From positions 186,001-250,000 of the forward strand of contig JAHBYP010000001.1 of assembly GCA_019635875.1 (NCBI GenBank): DNA of 64,000 bases. The letters run 5' to 3'. The DNA is from Alphaproteobacteria bacterium. GTDB lineage: Bacteria; Pseudomonadota; Alphaproteobacteria; Reyranellales; Reyranellaceae. Positions 50,410 through 59,417 of the stretch are shown here, piece by piece. The position numbers were made by a program, and so were the translations under genes. Position 1 is the first letter of the stretch; the number at the start of each line of letters is the position of its first letter. The notes beneath the pieces are model-generated. The model was not told the DNA's origin, ran no database searches, and was given only the letters and a program-made list of their open reading frames with translations.

Positions 50410-50877
50410 ATGTTCATGCCGACATTGCCGGTGTGGGAGCTGATCGCGCGCGGCGCGATCGTGTTCGTGGCGGTGCTGGTGCTGTTGCGCGTCTTCGGCA
50501 AGCGGCAGGTCGGGCAGATGACACCCTTCGACCTCGCCGTGCTGCTGCTGATCAGCGAGGGCGCGTCCAACGCCATTCGCGCCGACGACCATTCGATCAC
50601 CGCCGCCATCGTGGTCGTCGCCACCATGCTGGGCATCAATCTGCTGATCGGCTTCGTCGGCGCGCGGTCGAAAGCGTTCGATCGCCTGGTGGAAGGCACG
50701 CCTGAGATCCTGATCCGCGACGGCCGCGTCGACTACGAGAAGCTGTGGACCGTGAACGTCTCGAAGGCCGATCTTCTGACCGCGTTGCGCGAGCACGAAT
50801 GCACCACGCCGCACGAGGCCGAACTGGCCGTCCTGGAGACCAACGGCCACATATCGGTCAAGAAGAAGGCATCTTGA
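50410..50877 (+). CDS. DUF421 domain-containing membrane protein (YetF-like)
   Basis: A 155-aa protein with three N-terminal membrane helices (LIARGAIVFVAVLVLLRVFG, FDLAVLLLISEGASNAI, AIVVVATMLGINLLIGFVG) and a small C-terminal cytoplasmic DUF421 domain (EGTPEILIRDGRVDYEKLW). The function of the family is unknown; some members affect stress or sporulation in Bacillus. AAGGAGG precedes the ATG. Confidence 0.9.
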   Translation: MFMPTLPVWELIARGAIVFVAVLVLLRVFGKRQVGQMTPFDLAVLLLISEGASNAIRADDHSITAAIVVVATMLGINLLIGFVGARSKAFDRLVEGTPEILIRDGRVDYEKLWTVNVSKADLLTALREHECTTPHEAELAVLETNGHISVKKKAS

Positions 50878-50884
50878 GCCGGGC

Positions 50885-50909
50885 GGAACCGGGGTTTGCG
50901 GCTGGCGTT
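50885..50909 (+). promoter_or_regulatory. EcfG-type promoter
   Basis: GGAAC (50885-50889) and CGTT (50906-50909), 16 bases apart, placed 62 bases before the start of the exported hypothetical protein at 50972. Confidence 0.7.
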
Positions 50910-50971
50910 TTTCCTTTGCTTCGACGGACCGCGTTTCGACGGCGGTCGCCGTGCAATCAATGGAGATTCCC

Positions 50972-51526
50972 ATGAAGACCAAGGGCCGAATCTGTGCGGC
51001 GTCGCTGCTCGGTCTCCTTGTCGCCAGCGCGGCCAGCGCGCAGACCAGCATGATGCCGGGCTATCCCGAGTTCCGCGACCCCGTGACCGGCAAGGTCTGG
51101 ACGCCCGACAATGTCAGCAAGGACGGCACGCCGGTGCCGTTCGACGACCGCGCGTTCGAGCCACGGGCGCAGGCCGGTGGCGTTCCGGGCGTCGTCGTCC
51201 AGCAGGCCAGCCTGCGCGTCCTGGGCACAGTGCCGATCACCTCGGGTCCGAACACCAACGTGCCGACCATGACCATGGACGTGCCGTCGCTGTTCGCCGA
51301 TCCGGGCCGGCGGTGGATGGCCGTGATCTACCTGACCAACAACAGCCCGATGGCGATCGAGCCGGTGGTGAACTGCAGCTTCACCAACGCGGGCCAGGTC
51401 GTGCTGGCGACGCGCGTCATGACCGGACCGATCGGCCCCGGTGAGCGCGTCGGCACGTTCGTGCGCGGGCCACGCACCGAGCTTTACGTCGACCAGACGA
51501 ACTGCCAGATCCATACGCCGGGCTGA
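50972..51526 (+). CDS. exported hypothetical protein, likely EcfG-regulated
   Basis: A 184-aa protein with a signal peptide (MKTKGRICAASLLGLLVASAASAQ). The mature part begins MMPGYPEFRDPVTGKVWTPDNV, a motif found at the start of several alphaproteobacterial exported proteins, and is mostly beta (VIYLTNNSPMAIEPVVNCSF). Two cysteines, in NCSF and TNCQIHTPG, might form a disulfide. ATG 50972 follows GGAGATT. No known activity; stress control is suggested by the upstream promoter. Confidence 0.75.
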   Translation: MKTKGRICAASLLGLLVASAASAQTSMMPGYPEFRDPVTGKVWTPDNVSKDGTPVPFDDRAFEPRAQAGGVPGVVVQQASLRVLGTVPITSGPNTNVPTMTMDVPSLFADPGRRWMAVIYLTNNSPMAIEPVVNCSFTNAGQVVLATRVMTGPIGPGERVGTFVRGPRTELYVDQTNCQIHTPG

Positions 51527-51636
51527 GCCTTCCGGTTGCGCCTGGTGCTGGTGAGGAGTACCCGTCCATCCGGCTTGGATCGGACAGGGCAGTCCATTAG
51601 GGTTCCCTCCTGCCGCGTTGGGCGGCACGAGGGGCG

Positions 51637-51993
51637 ATGCGCAGCATTCTGCTGACCGAGGACGAGTTTCTCATCCGTGCCGTCTTGGTCGAGACCTTCA
51701 AGCAGGCGGGGTTTCATTGCCTCGAAGCCTCGACCGGCGGCGCGGCCCTGAAGGTGCTGCGAAGCGCGCAACCGCTCGATGCCATCGTTGTCGATATCGG
51801 CCTGCCTGACATGTCTGGCGACGACGTCATCGCCGCGGCGCACAGCCTGCGCCCCGGCGTTCCGATCATCCGCTGCTCGGGCGATCGCGGCGGTCCTGCC
51901 ACCATGCCCTCGGTGCATGTCTTCGACAAACCCTACCTGCCGGTCGAACTCTGCCGGTTCGTGATGTCGTTGGTCGACCCCAAGGCGGCCTGA
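51637..51993 (+). CDS. single-domain response regulator
   Basis: Stand-alone receiver of 118 aa. Acidic residues in LLTEDEFLIR, phosphoacceptor Asp in IVVDIGLPDMSG, switch Ser in IRCSGDRGG and Lys in VFDKPYLP are all present. It has no output domain. Such proteins modulate HWE/PhyR phosphorelays in related bacteria. Confidence 0.88.
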   Translation: MRSILLTEDEFLIRAVLVETFKQAGFHCLEASTGGAALKVLRSAQPLDAIVVDIGLPDMSGDDVIAAAHSLRPGVPIIRCSGDRGGPATMPSVHVFDKPYLPVELCRFVMSLVDPKAA

Positions 51994-52095
51994 CGCAGCT
52001 TCGGCGGATCGAATCGGCGTCCAGCGCGTTTTGCGGTGACCAATCGGAGCCCGCGGCGCGAACGCGTCTCTCCGTCATTGGTGCGGAGCAGCGTG

Positions 52096-54006
52096 ATGGC
52101 CGAAACCGCCGCGCAGGCGGAACCGTTTGCCGATCTCGTCGATGCCGAGGAGACCCCGCAGCAGCGCGAGCGCGCCCGTCGGCGCGCTCTGACGGGCGTC
52201 TTCTGGCGACGTGCGCGCGGCTTCTGGGGCGGCCGGGGATACCGGTGGGCATGGTGGCTCACGCTCGCCCTGCTCGTCGTTATCCTGCTGACGCTCGCGG
52301 CACAGTACGGTGTCAATCGCTGGAATCGGGCGATCTTCGATGCTCTGGAGAAGCGCGACGCGTCCACCGTCTGGCGCATGGCGGTCCTGTTCGTGCCCCT
52401 GGCGGTGGCCAGCGTGACGTTCGGCGTCGTCGCCGTCCTCCTGCGCATGACGATGCAGCGGCGCTGGCGCGCCTGGCTGAACGACAAGGTGCTCGACGGC
52501 TGGCTGGCCAACGGCCGCTACTACCAGCTGAACCTGGTGAGCGGCGAGCATCAGAATCCGGAGTACCGCATCGCCGAGGATCTGCGTGTGGCCACCGACG
52601 CGCCGGTGGACTTCGCCGTCGGCGTGCTCTCCGCCTTCCTGTCGGCGATCACCTTCATGGTCGTGCTGTGGAACATCGGCGGCACGATGCACTTCGAGAT
52701 CGCCGGCGCGACGATCGCGGTGCCCGGTTTCCTCGTGGTGGCGGCGATCATCTACGCCTGCATCGCCAGCATCTCCATGCTGATCATCGGCCGCCGCTTC
52801 GTGCGCGTGTCCGAAGACAAGAACCAGGCCGAGGCTGAGTATCGCTACGCGCTGACCCGCGTGCGCGAGAACGGCGAGAGCATCGCGTTGCTCGGCGGCG
52901 AAGCGGAAGAGCGCGCCGGGCTGCAGCGCCACTTCACCAAGGCGCTGCGCCGCTGGCGGGAGATCTGCGGCCAGCATATGCGCACGACCGTGGTGTCGCA
53001 GGGCAGCAACCTGGTCGCGGCCGTCGTGCCCGTCATGCTGACGGCACCGAAGTTCCTCGACGGCTCGATGAGCCTGGGCACCGTCATGCAGGCGACGTCG
53101 GCCTTCGTCATCGTGCAGAGCGCCTTCGGCTGGCTGGTCGACAACTATCCAAGGCTGGCCGACTGGAGCGCCGGGGCACGTCGCATCGCCTCGCTGATGG
53201 CTTCGCTGGAGGCTCTGGAAGGCGCCGAGAAGGGCGACGGCATCATCCATCATGGCGTGGCAAAGGATGCGGCGCTGCGGCTGGCCAACGTCAGCGTCAC
53301 CCTCGACGACGGCACGATGGTGGTGGAGGAGACGGAGGTGCTGATCGCGCCGGGCGAGCGCGTGCTGTTCGCGGGCGAATCGGGAACCGGCAAGAGCACG
53401 CTGATCCGCGCCATCGCCGGCCTGTGGCCCTGGGGCGGCGGCACCATCGAGGTCGGCGACGGCCTGCAGCTCTTCCTGTTGCCGCAACGGCCCTACGTGC
53501 CGACCGGCACCTTGCGCCGCGCCGTGGCCTATCCCGCGCCGGCGGAGCAATGGCCGGCGGAGCAGATGACGAAGGCCCTGGAAGCGGTCGGCCTGGGGTA
53601 TCTCGGCCAGCGACTGGAGGAAGAGTCGCCCTGGGACCAGACGCTGTCTGGCGGCGAGAAGCAGCGCCTGGCTTTCGCCCGCGTCCTGCTGCACCGGCCG
53701 GACATCGTCGTGCTCGACGAGGCGACGTCGGCGCTCGATCCCAACAGTCAGGATGCATTGATGGGCCTGATCTGCGAGCAGCTGAAGGAAGCCACGATCC
53801 TCAGCGTCGCCCATCGGCCGGAGCTCGAAGCGTTCCACAGCCGCAAGATCGTGCTGGCACGGCGCGAGCACGGTGCGCGACTCGTTGCCGACATACCCCT
53901 GGCGCACAAGGCGGGACGCTTCATGCTGATTCCGGGCTGGTTCAGGCGGCGCGGTGGCGAAAGCAAGGCCGTCTCCACCGAGCGCTATCCCGGACATCGA
54001 CCGTAA
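52096..54006 (+). CDS. ABC transporter ATP-binding/permease, SbmA/BacA-YddA type
   Basis: Half-transporter of 636 aa with an N-terminal ABC_membrane_2 (SbmA/BacA-like) domain, about residues 60-370, and a C-terminal ATPase. Motifs are Walker A GESGTGKST, signature LSGGEKQR, Walker B IVVLDEATSALD and the H-loop in LSVAHRPEL. The membrane core shows YYQLNLVSGEHQNPEYRIAEDLR, a hallmark of the YddA/ABCD-like branch. ATG 52096 follows GGAG; a GTG further upstream is less likely. Substrates of relatives include peptides, cobalamin and long-chain acyl groups. Confidence 0.9.
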   Translation: MAETAAQAEPFADLVDAEETPQQRERARRRALTGVFWRRARGFWGGRGYRWAWWLTLALLVVILLTLAAQYGVNRWNRAIFDALEKRDASTVWRMAVLFVPLAVASVTFGVVAVLLRMTMQRRWRAWLNDKVLDGWLANGRYYQLNLVSGEHQNPEYRIAEDLRVATDAPVDFAVGVLSAFLSAITFMVVLWNIGGTMHFEIAGATIAVPGFLVVAAIIYACIASISMLIIGRRFVRVSEDKNQAEAEYRYALTRVRENGESIALLGGEAEERAGLQRHFTKALRRWREICGQHMRTTVVSQGSNLVAAVVPVMLTAPKFLDGSMSLGTVMQATSAFVIVQSAFGWLVDNYPRLADWSAGARRIASLMASLEALEGAEKGDGIIHHGVAKDAALRLANVSVTLDDGTMVVEETEVLIAPGERVLFAGESGTGKSTLIRAIAGLWPWGGGTIEVGDGLQLFLLPQRPYVPTGTLRRAVAYPAPAEQWPAEQMTKALEAVGLGYLGQRLEEESPWDQTLSGGEKQRLAFARVLLHRPDIVVLDEATSALDPNSQDALMGLICEQLKEATILSVAHRPELEAFHSRKIVLARREHGARLVADIPLAHKAGRFMLIPGWFRRRGGESKAVSTERYPGHRP

Positions 54007-54081
54007 CCAACCGCCACCGCTTTTCCGCAACCGGCCTCTTATGTCGACGTTCACAGCCGACCTCTTGGAGCACACACCACG

Positions 54082-55590
54082 ATGACATTGCGGCGGCGAT
54101 TCTTGCTGGCGGGTGCGGCGGCGGCATGCGCGTCAGTGCCCGGACGGTTCACTTGGGCCCAGGCGCAGGCGTTCTCCTTCGCCCAGGTTCGAGAGCAGGC
54201 GAGACGCATGGCCGCCGAGCCGTACAAGGCGCCGCCGCCACTGCCGCCGAGCGATCTCGCGCGCATCAACTACGATCAGTACATGCGCGTCCAGTTTCGC
54301 CCCGAGGCGATACTGTGGCGCAGCGCGCCGAGCATGTTTCGCGCCGAGTTCTTTCCCGCCGGCTTCATCTACAACACGCCGGTCGCGATCCATGTTGTCG
54401 CCGAGGATAGCGTTGCGCCGCTGACGCCATCGCCCGGCATGTTCGATTTCGGTCCCGCGAATCTGCGCGAGCCGCCGGGCGCTGTGGCCTTCGCCGGCTT
54501 TCGACTGACCTATCCGCTGCATGAGGCGAAGTTCGACGAGATCATCTCGTTTCTCGGCGCCAGCTACTTCCGGCCGATCGGCCGCGAGCAGACCTATGGC
54601 GCTTCGGCGCGCGGCCTGGCGATCGACACCGGCCTGCAGCGCCCGGAAGAGTTTCCGGCGTTTCGCGCCTTCTGGCTGGTCGCGCCGGCCAAGGGCGCGC
54701 GTGAGCTCACACTGCATGCGTTGCTCGACAGCCCCGGCGCCACGGGCGCCTACACCTTTCTCGTGCGGCCGGGTCGTCGCACGACGATAGACGTCAGCGC
54801 CACCCTGTTTGCGCGCCACGACATATCGCTGCTCGGCATCGCGCCGCTGACCAGCATGTTCTTCGCCGGGAAGACGGGACGCCGCCACCCGCCCGACCAT
54901 CGGCCGGAGATCCACGATTCGGATGGTCTGCTGATCGCCAGCGGCTCGGGCGAGCGGATCTGGCGACCGCTCAGCAATCCGTCGGCTCTGGCGGTGTCGT
55001 CGTTCAAGGACCGGAACCCGCGCGGCTTCGGTCTGCTGCAGCGCGAACGCGGCTATGCCCAGTACAAGGATCTGGAAGCGCGCTATCACGCACGGCCGAG
55101 CCTGTGGGTCGAGCCGGCGGGGGAGTGGGGCGAGGGCGAGATACGCCTGGTCGAGATTCCCACCGATTCGGAAGTGCACGACAACATCGCGGCCTTCTGG
55201 GCCAGCCACACGCCGACGCGTCGCGGCCAGGAGGTCGAGTTGCGCTACCGCGTGTCGGCGCTCAGCGACGAGCAAGCGCTGTCGCCCGGTGGCTTCGTCA
55301 CTGGCGTACGGGTCTTCCGGGCACCCGATCCCAAGTTCTGGCGCCTCGCCGTCGAGTTCGGCGGCGGCGACATCGCCGGCCTGCGGCCGGCGCAGCCCGT
55401 CGAGGCGGAGATCGCGGTGTCGTCCGGCCGCCTGGCACATGCGCGGACGGAGCCGATCCCCGACGAGGCGAGCTGGCGGCTGTTCGTCGATGTGCAGCCC
55501 GACGGCAAGAAGCCGATGGAAGTTCGCGCCCATCTGCGCCTGCACGGCGAGGTGCTGAGCGAGACCATGACCTACACGGTGCGGCCATGA
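54082..55590 (+). CDS. opgG: glucan biosynthesis protein OpgG/MdoG
   Basis: Periplasmic protein of 502 aa needed to branch or finish osmoregulated periplasmic glucans. The signal is Tat-like (MTLRRRFLLAGAAAACASVP). Typical blocks are INYDQYMRVQFRPEAILWR, GFRLTYPLH, GASYFRPIGREQTYGASARGLAIDT and DSDGLLIASGSGERIWRPL. The gene overlaps opgH by four bases (ATGA). Confidence 0.94.
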   Translation: MTLRRRFLLAGAAAACASVPGRFTWAQAQAFSFAQVREQARRMAAEPYKAPPPLPPSDLARINYDQYMRVQFRPEAILWRSAPSMFRAEFFPAGFIYNTPVAIHVVAEDSVAPLTPSPGMFDFGPANLREPPGAVAFAGFRLTYPLHEAKFDEIISFLGASYFRPIGREQTYGASARGLAIDTGLQRPEEFPAFRAFWLVAPAKGARELTLHALLDSPGATGAYTFLVRPGRRTTIDVSATLFARHDISLLGIAPLTSMFFAGKTGRRHPPDHRPEIHDSDGLLIASGSGERIWRPLSNPSALAVSSFKDRNPRGFGLLQRERGYAQYKDLEARYHARPSLWVEPAGEWGEGEIRLVEIPTDSEVHDNIAAFWASHTPTRRGQEVELRYRVSALSDEQALSPGGFVTGVRVFRAPDPKFWRLAVEFGGGDIAGLRPAQPVEAEIAVSSGRLAHARTEPIPDEASWRLFVDVQPDGKKPMEVRAHLRLHGEVLSETMTYTVRP

Positions 55591-57407
55591 GCGACTGGAA
55601 CCTCGACCGCTATGCGACAGACGTCGACTGGCGTCGCGTCCTCGTCCTGGGGCTGACGGCGCTGACGACGATGGTCGGCGTGCTGCTGATGGCCGAGATC
55701 CTCGGGCCGGGCGGGATCTCCCTGATCGAAATCGGGGTCCTGGCCGCTTTCACGCCCGGCTTCGCCATGGTTTCCCTGTCCTTCTGGGCGGCGCTGGCGG
55801 GCTTCATCCTGAGCCTCCTGGGCCTGCACCCCGTCACGCTGCGGCGCGCCGCACCTTCGGCGGGCGTCGTGCCGGCCCTCGGCAGTCGCACTGCTATCCT
55901 CATGCCGATCTACAACGAGGACTCCGAAGCGGTGATGGCGCGGTTGGCTGCGACCTACGAGTCGGTGCGCGGCACCGGGCAGCTCGACAGCTTCGGCTTC
56001 CACGTGCTGAGCGACACGACCGACGCCGGGCTCGCGCGCCTGGAGGAGGAGCGCTTCGAGGAGCTGCGGCGGCGCTACGACGCCGAGGGCCGCATGTTCT
56101 ACCGACGGCGCCCGAAGAACATCGGCCGCAAGGCGGGCAACATCGCCGACTGGCTGCGCGCCGACGGCCGGCGCTACGATCACATGATCATCCTCGATGC
56201 CGACAGCGTGATGAGCGGCGACACGATCGTCCGCCTTGCGGTGCTGATGGAGCGCAACCCGCGCACCGGACTCATCCAGACGCATACCGCCAGCGTCGGG
56301 CGCGAGACGCTGTTTGCGCGGCTGATGCAGTTCTCCGGCCGTCTCTACGGGCCGTTGCTGGCGGCCGGCCACAGCTTCTGGCAGGCGGGCGAGGCGAACT
56401 ACTACGGCCACAACGCGATCATCCGGGTCGCCGCCTTCGCCGAGCACTGTCATCTGCCCGTGCTGCCCGGCAAGCCGCCGCTGGGTGGCGAGATCCTGAG
56501 CCACGACTTCGTCGAGGCGGCGCTGCTGCGGCGCGCCGGCTGGCGCGCCTGGCTGCTGCCCGAGCTGGGCGGCAGCTTCGAGGAGATGCCGACCAACCTT
56601 CTCGACTACGCCGCGCGCGACCGCCGCTGGGTGCAGGGCAATCTGCAGCACGCGCGCCTGCTGGCCATGCCGGGGCTGCACTGGATGAGCCGACTTCATC
56701 TGGCGATGGGTGTGCTGGCCTATGTCGCCTCGCCGCTGTGGCTGACGATGCTGTTGCTGACCGGCGTGCTGGTGCTCGACCAGGCGGTCACCGGCCACGT
56801 CTATTTCGACGAGCATCGCAGCCTGTTCCCGCTCTGGCCGGAGTACAAGCCGGGAGAGATCCAGAGCTTGCTGACGATCACCGCCAGCCTGCTGTTCCTG
56901 CCCAGGGTGATGGCGATGATCCTGGCGCTGGCGCGCGGCACCACCGCACGGCGCTTTGGCGGCCGGATGGCACTGGCCATCAGCGGTGCGCTCGAGCTGG
57001 TGTTCTCCATGCTGCTGGCGCCGGTGATGATGCTGTTCCATTCGGCGTTCATTGCCGCGATCCTGTCAGGCCGGCCGGTCGGCTGGCCGCCGCAGCCGCG
57101 CGAGGAACGCCGCGTCCGCTGGGCCGCCGCCCTCGATCGGCACCTCCCGCACATGCTCGGCGGCACCGTCGCCACCGGCCTGATATTGACGATCGCGCCG
57201 GAGTTCCTGATCTGGATCGCCCCTGTCTGCGCCGGTCTGCTGCTGGCGGTGCCGCTGAACGTGCTGTCGAGCTGCCAAAGATGCGGCCGCGTGGCGCGCG
57301 CCGGCGGGCTGTTCCTGATCCCGGAAGAGGTGCGGGTGCCGCGTGAGCTGGACTTCGCGAACCGTCAGGGCTTCTTCGGCGGCGTGGGACTGTCGGCCGC
57401 CTCCTGA
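55587..57407 (+). CDS. opgH: glucans biosynthesis glucosyltransferase OpgH/MdoH
   Basis: Inner-membrane family 2 glucosyltransferase of 606 aa that makes the glucan backbone from UDP-glucose. The cytoplasmic catalytic domain has ILMPIYNEDSEAV, the metal motif LDADSVMSG, HDFVEAALLRRAG and the RRWVQGNLQHARL (QxxRW-like) motif. Membrane helices lie at both ends. ATG 55587 overlaps the opgG stop. The 3' end overlaps the convergent nepR gene by 43 bases. Confidence 0.94.
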   Translation: MSDWNLDRYATDVDWRRVLVLGLTALTTMVGVLLMAEILGPGGISLIEIGVLAAFTPGFAMVSLSFWAALAGFILSLLGLHPVTLRRAAPSAGVVPALGSRTAILMPIYNEDSEAVMARLAATYESVRGTGQLDSFGFHVLSDTTDAGLARLEEERFEELRRRYDAEGRMFYRRRPKNIGRKAGNIADWLRADGRRYDHMIILDADSVMSGDTIVRLAVLMERNPRTGLIQTHTASVGRETLFARLMQFSGRLYGPLLAAGHSFWQAGEANYYGHNAIIRVAAFAEHCHLPVLPGKPPLGGEILSHDFVEAALLRRAGWRAWLLPELGGSFEEMPTNLLDYAARDRRWVQGNLQHARLLAMPGLHWMSRLHLAMGVLAYVASPLWLTMLLLTGVLVLDQAVTGHVYFDEHRSLFPLWPEYKPGEIQSLLTITASLLFLPRVMAMILALARGTTARRFGGRMALAISGALELVFSMLLAPVMMLFHSAFIAAILSGRPVGWPPQPREERRVRWAAALDRHLPHMLGGTVATGLILTIAPEFLIWIAPVCAGLLLAVPLNVLSSCQRCGRVARAGGLFLIPEEVRVPRELDFANRQGFFGGVGLSAAS

Positions 57408-57583
57408 CGTGTCCGCTCGGCATCCTGGTCGATCAGGCGGATCAGATCCGCCGGCAGCGGCTCGTTCACCACCTCGTCGAACATGGCGTGCAGCTGCTTG
57501 CGGAGCCATCTGTCGAACGGCTGCTCTTCGGCCGCAGGTGCGACCGCGTGACCCCCATCCGGGGATTTTTCGCCGTCTGCCAT
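57365..57583 (-). CDS. nepR: anti-sigma factor NepR
   Basis: A 72-aa anti-sigma factor that holds EcfG inactive until phosphorylated PhyR captures it. The conserved core FDRWLRKQLHAMFDEVVNEPLPADLIRLIDQ (about residues 23-53) covers both helices that contact the sigma factor. The flanks are disordered and rich in Pro, Ala and Glu. It lies 125 bases downstream of ecfG on the same strand, whereas nepR usually comes first. Small size and overlap with opgH make it easy to overlook. Confidence 0.9.
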   Translation of the reverse strand: MADGEKSPDGGHAVAPAAEEQPFDRWLRKQLHAMFDEVVNEPLPADLIRLIDQDAERTRQEAADSPTPPKKP

Positions 57584-57708
57584 GGCTGGTTTGAAGAACT
57601 CTGTTCCCTTCCCGCGCGAAGGGCTGTCCGACCGGCGGGTGGCGTGTACCCGCCGATCGACGATCCCCGTTACTTAACGCACGACGCGCTCCCTCGACAT
57701 TATCAGGA

Positions 57709-58314
57709 TTAGGTGGCGAGTGAAGAGCGCGTGTCCTCGTCCTCGGCAACCGGGCCCCTGCCGCGGGCGATCGCACGCACGCCCTGGTCGACAGCGGTCA
57801 CGGCGTCTTCCGGATCCAGCAGCAACCGAGCCAGCGTGGCGCGAGCGCGCGACACCCGGCTCTTGATGGTGCCGATCGAGACGCCGACCTGCGCGGCGAT
57901 CACGTCATAGGGTTGTCCCTCGACGACGGCGAGCACCAGAGCCTCGCGCTGGCCGGGTGATAGCTGCCCGAAGGCGCGCAGGAATTCGCGCATCACCAAG
58001 CCGTTCTCCTGCGCCGGACGCTGGGTCAGCGATTCGGCTACGGCCGTGTCGATCGGCACCGTCGGCTTCTGGCGCCGCAGGCTGGAAATGAACTCGTTGC
58101 GCTGGATGCGAAAGATCCAGCCGGAGAAGTTCGTGCCGGGGCGGAAGCTCGCGCGACCGGCAAGAGCCTTCATGACGGTCTCCTGGACGAGATCGTTGGC
58201 CCGATCGCGGTCATGGGTGAGAGAGAGGGCATACAGGCGCAGACGCGGCAGGATCGCCTTCATCTGCTCATGGAAGTCATCCACTTCGTTCGCATTCGAG
58301 CGCACCGTTTCCAT
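57709..58314 (-). CDS. ecfG: ECF sigma factor EcfG (general stress response)
   Basis: Sigma factor of 201 aa. Region 2 spans about residues 20-80 (LRLYALSLTHDRDRANDLVQETVMKAL, FSGWIFRIQRNEFI) and region 4 about 118-165 (LSPGQREALVLAVVEGQPYDVIAAQVGVSIGTIKSRVSRAR). It recognises GGAAC-N16/17-CGTT promoters in alphaproteobacteria. It is divergent from phyR. I could not find an EcfG-type promoter for the gene itself; a 22-bp palindrome lies upstream instead. Confidence 0.92.
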   Translation of the reverse strand: METVRSNANEVDDFHEQMKAILPRLRLYALSLTHDRDRANDLVQETVMKALAGRASFRPGTNFSGWIFRIQRNEFISSLRRQKPTVPIDTAVAESLTQRPAQENGLVMREFLRAFGQLSPGQREALVLAVVEGQPYDVIAAQVGVSIGTIKSRVSRARATLARLLLDPEDAVTAVDQGVRAIARGRGPVAEDEDTRSSLAT

Positions 58315-58356
58315 AGCGTCCTCCTGCTGAACTACGCGTCGATTGCCATGTAGGCA

Positions 58357-58378
58357 CCCTTGGCCACTTGGCCAAGGG
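58357..58378. promoter_or_regulatory. 22-bp palindrome upstream of ecfG
   Basis: CCCTTGGCCA-CT-TGGCCAAGGG is a perfect dyad of ten-base arms, 42 bases upstream of the ecfG start codon in the phyR/ecfG spacer. It could be an operator controlling ecfG. The rest of the 265-base spacer holds the phyR promoter and no other gene. Confidence 0.5.
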
Positions 58379-58432
58379 CTGGGCGGATTGAAGGGATTTC
58401 CTTGATGGAAATGGGAAATTCACAATCTTGCC

Positions 58433-58457
58433 GGAACCGTCCATCCTGCCGGGCGTT
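58433..58457 (+). promoter_or_regulatory. EcfG-type promoter for phyR
   Basis: GGAAC (58433-58437) and CGTT (58454-58457) with 16 bases between, 122 bases upstream of the phyR start. It would give positive feedback from EcfG onto its own activator. Confidence 0.72.
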
Positions 58458-58579
58458 GAACCTTGTGGCGTCGGTGGTTAACGCTGGTCACCGAGGGCAT
58501 CCCTCGAGGGCCTCCCCGGGGGCCAAACACAAGGTTGTGATGGCGCAAGACGCCGGCTAATTGCCACGTCAGGGCAGCA

Positions 58580-59386
58580 GTGACGGGGGTTCGCTTGGAA
58601 CAGGTGAAGACGGGTCTGCCGGATGCGGTCGCATCGATGCTGCCGTTCCTGCGCCGCTATGCGCGCGCACTCACGGGATCGCAGAAGCGGGGCGACGAAT
58701 GGGTGCGGCTTTGCGTCGAGGTGCTGCGCGAGCAGCCGCTGGACGCCCAGGAATACGACACCAAGCAGAAGATATTCGCCCTGTTCCACCGGCTGCGCCA
58801 GCCCTTCGACGTGCTCGAGGAGCGCGAGGCGGCGGCCGACGGTGTGCCGGGCCGGCTGAAGGCGCAGCTCAGCGAGATCCCGGTGCTGCAGCGCCAGATG
58901 CTTCTGCTGACCGCGCTCGAAGGCTTCTCCATCGGGGACGCCGCGCGCATCGTCAATGTCAGTCGTGCCGACGCCGAGGCGGCGCTGGGCGAAGCGCGCA
59001 ACGAGCTGCGTCGCGTCGCCTCGGTCCGTGTCCTGGTGATCGAGGACGAGGCGGTGATCGCGCTCGATGTTGCGAAGATCGTGCAGAACGCCGGCCATCA
59101 GGTGGTTGGCATCGCGGCCACCGAGAAGAACGCGGTCGACCTGGCGCGCAAGCACTCGCCCCACCTCGTGCTCGCCGATATCCAGCTCAAGGGCGGCGAC
59201 AACGGCATTTCGGCGGTGCGCGAGATCATGAAGGGCCTGGAGGTGCCCGTGATCTTCGTCACCGGCTTTCCGGAGCGGCTGCTGACTGGCAGCGGCGTCG
59301 AGCCGGTCTTCGTCATCACCAAGCCCTTCGATCCCGATCTGTTGCGCACCGCGATGGCCCAGGCGCTGAACACCGTCGCGATCTGA
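58580..59386 (+). CDS. phyR: response regulator PhyR (sigma-like domain plus receiver)
   Basis: Anti-anti-sigma factor of 268 aa. Residues 1-140 mimic an ECF sigma factor (LPFLRRYARALTGSQKRGDEWV; LLLTALEGFSIGDAARIVNVSRADAEAAL). Residues 148-268 are a receiver with E155/D156, phosphoacceptor D200 (VLADIQLKGGDNG), T228 and K248 (ITKPFD). On phosphorylation it binds NepR and frees EcfG. The start is GTG 58580 after AGGGCAG; GTG 58604 is an alternative. It is followed by a kinase gene. Confidence 0.94.
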   Translation: MTGVRLEQVKTGLPDAVASMLPFLRRYARALTGSQKRGDEWVRLCVEVLREQPLDAQEYDTKQKIFALFHRLRQPFDVLEEREAAADGVPGRLKAQLSEIPVLQRQMLLLTALEGFSIGDAARIVNVSRADAEAALGEARNELRRVASVRVLVIEDEAVIALDVAKIVQNAGHQVVGIAATEKNAVDLARKHSPHLVLADIQLKGGDNGISAVREIMKGLEVPVIFVTGFPERLLTGSGVEPVFVITKPFDPDLLRTAMAQALNTVAI

Positions 59387-59417
59387 TCGTCCCGGGGAGG
59401 CCGCGCGGAGCAGGCCA

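Noticed and set aside
52075..54075. 666-codon open frame antisense to the SbmA-like transporter
   Set aside because: Antisense shadow with repetitive composition; no ribosome binding site or domain.
58360..58560. 66-codon frame in the phyR/ecfG spacer
   Set aside because: It overlaps the phyR promoter and the palindrome, and has no ribosome binding site or recognisable features.
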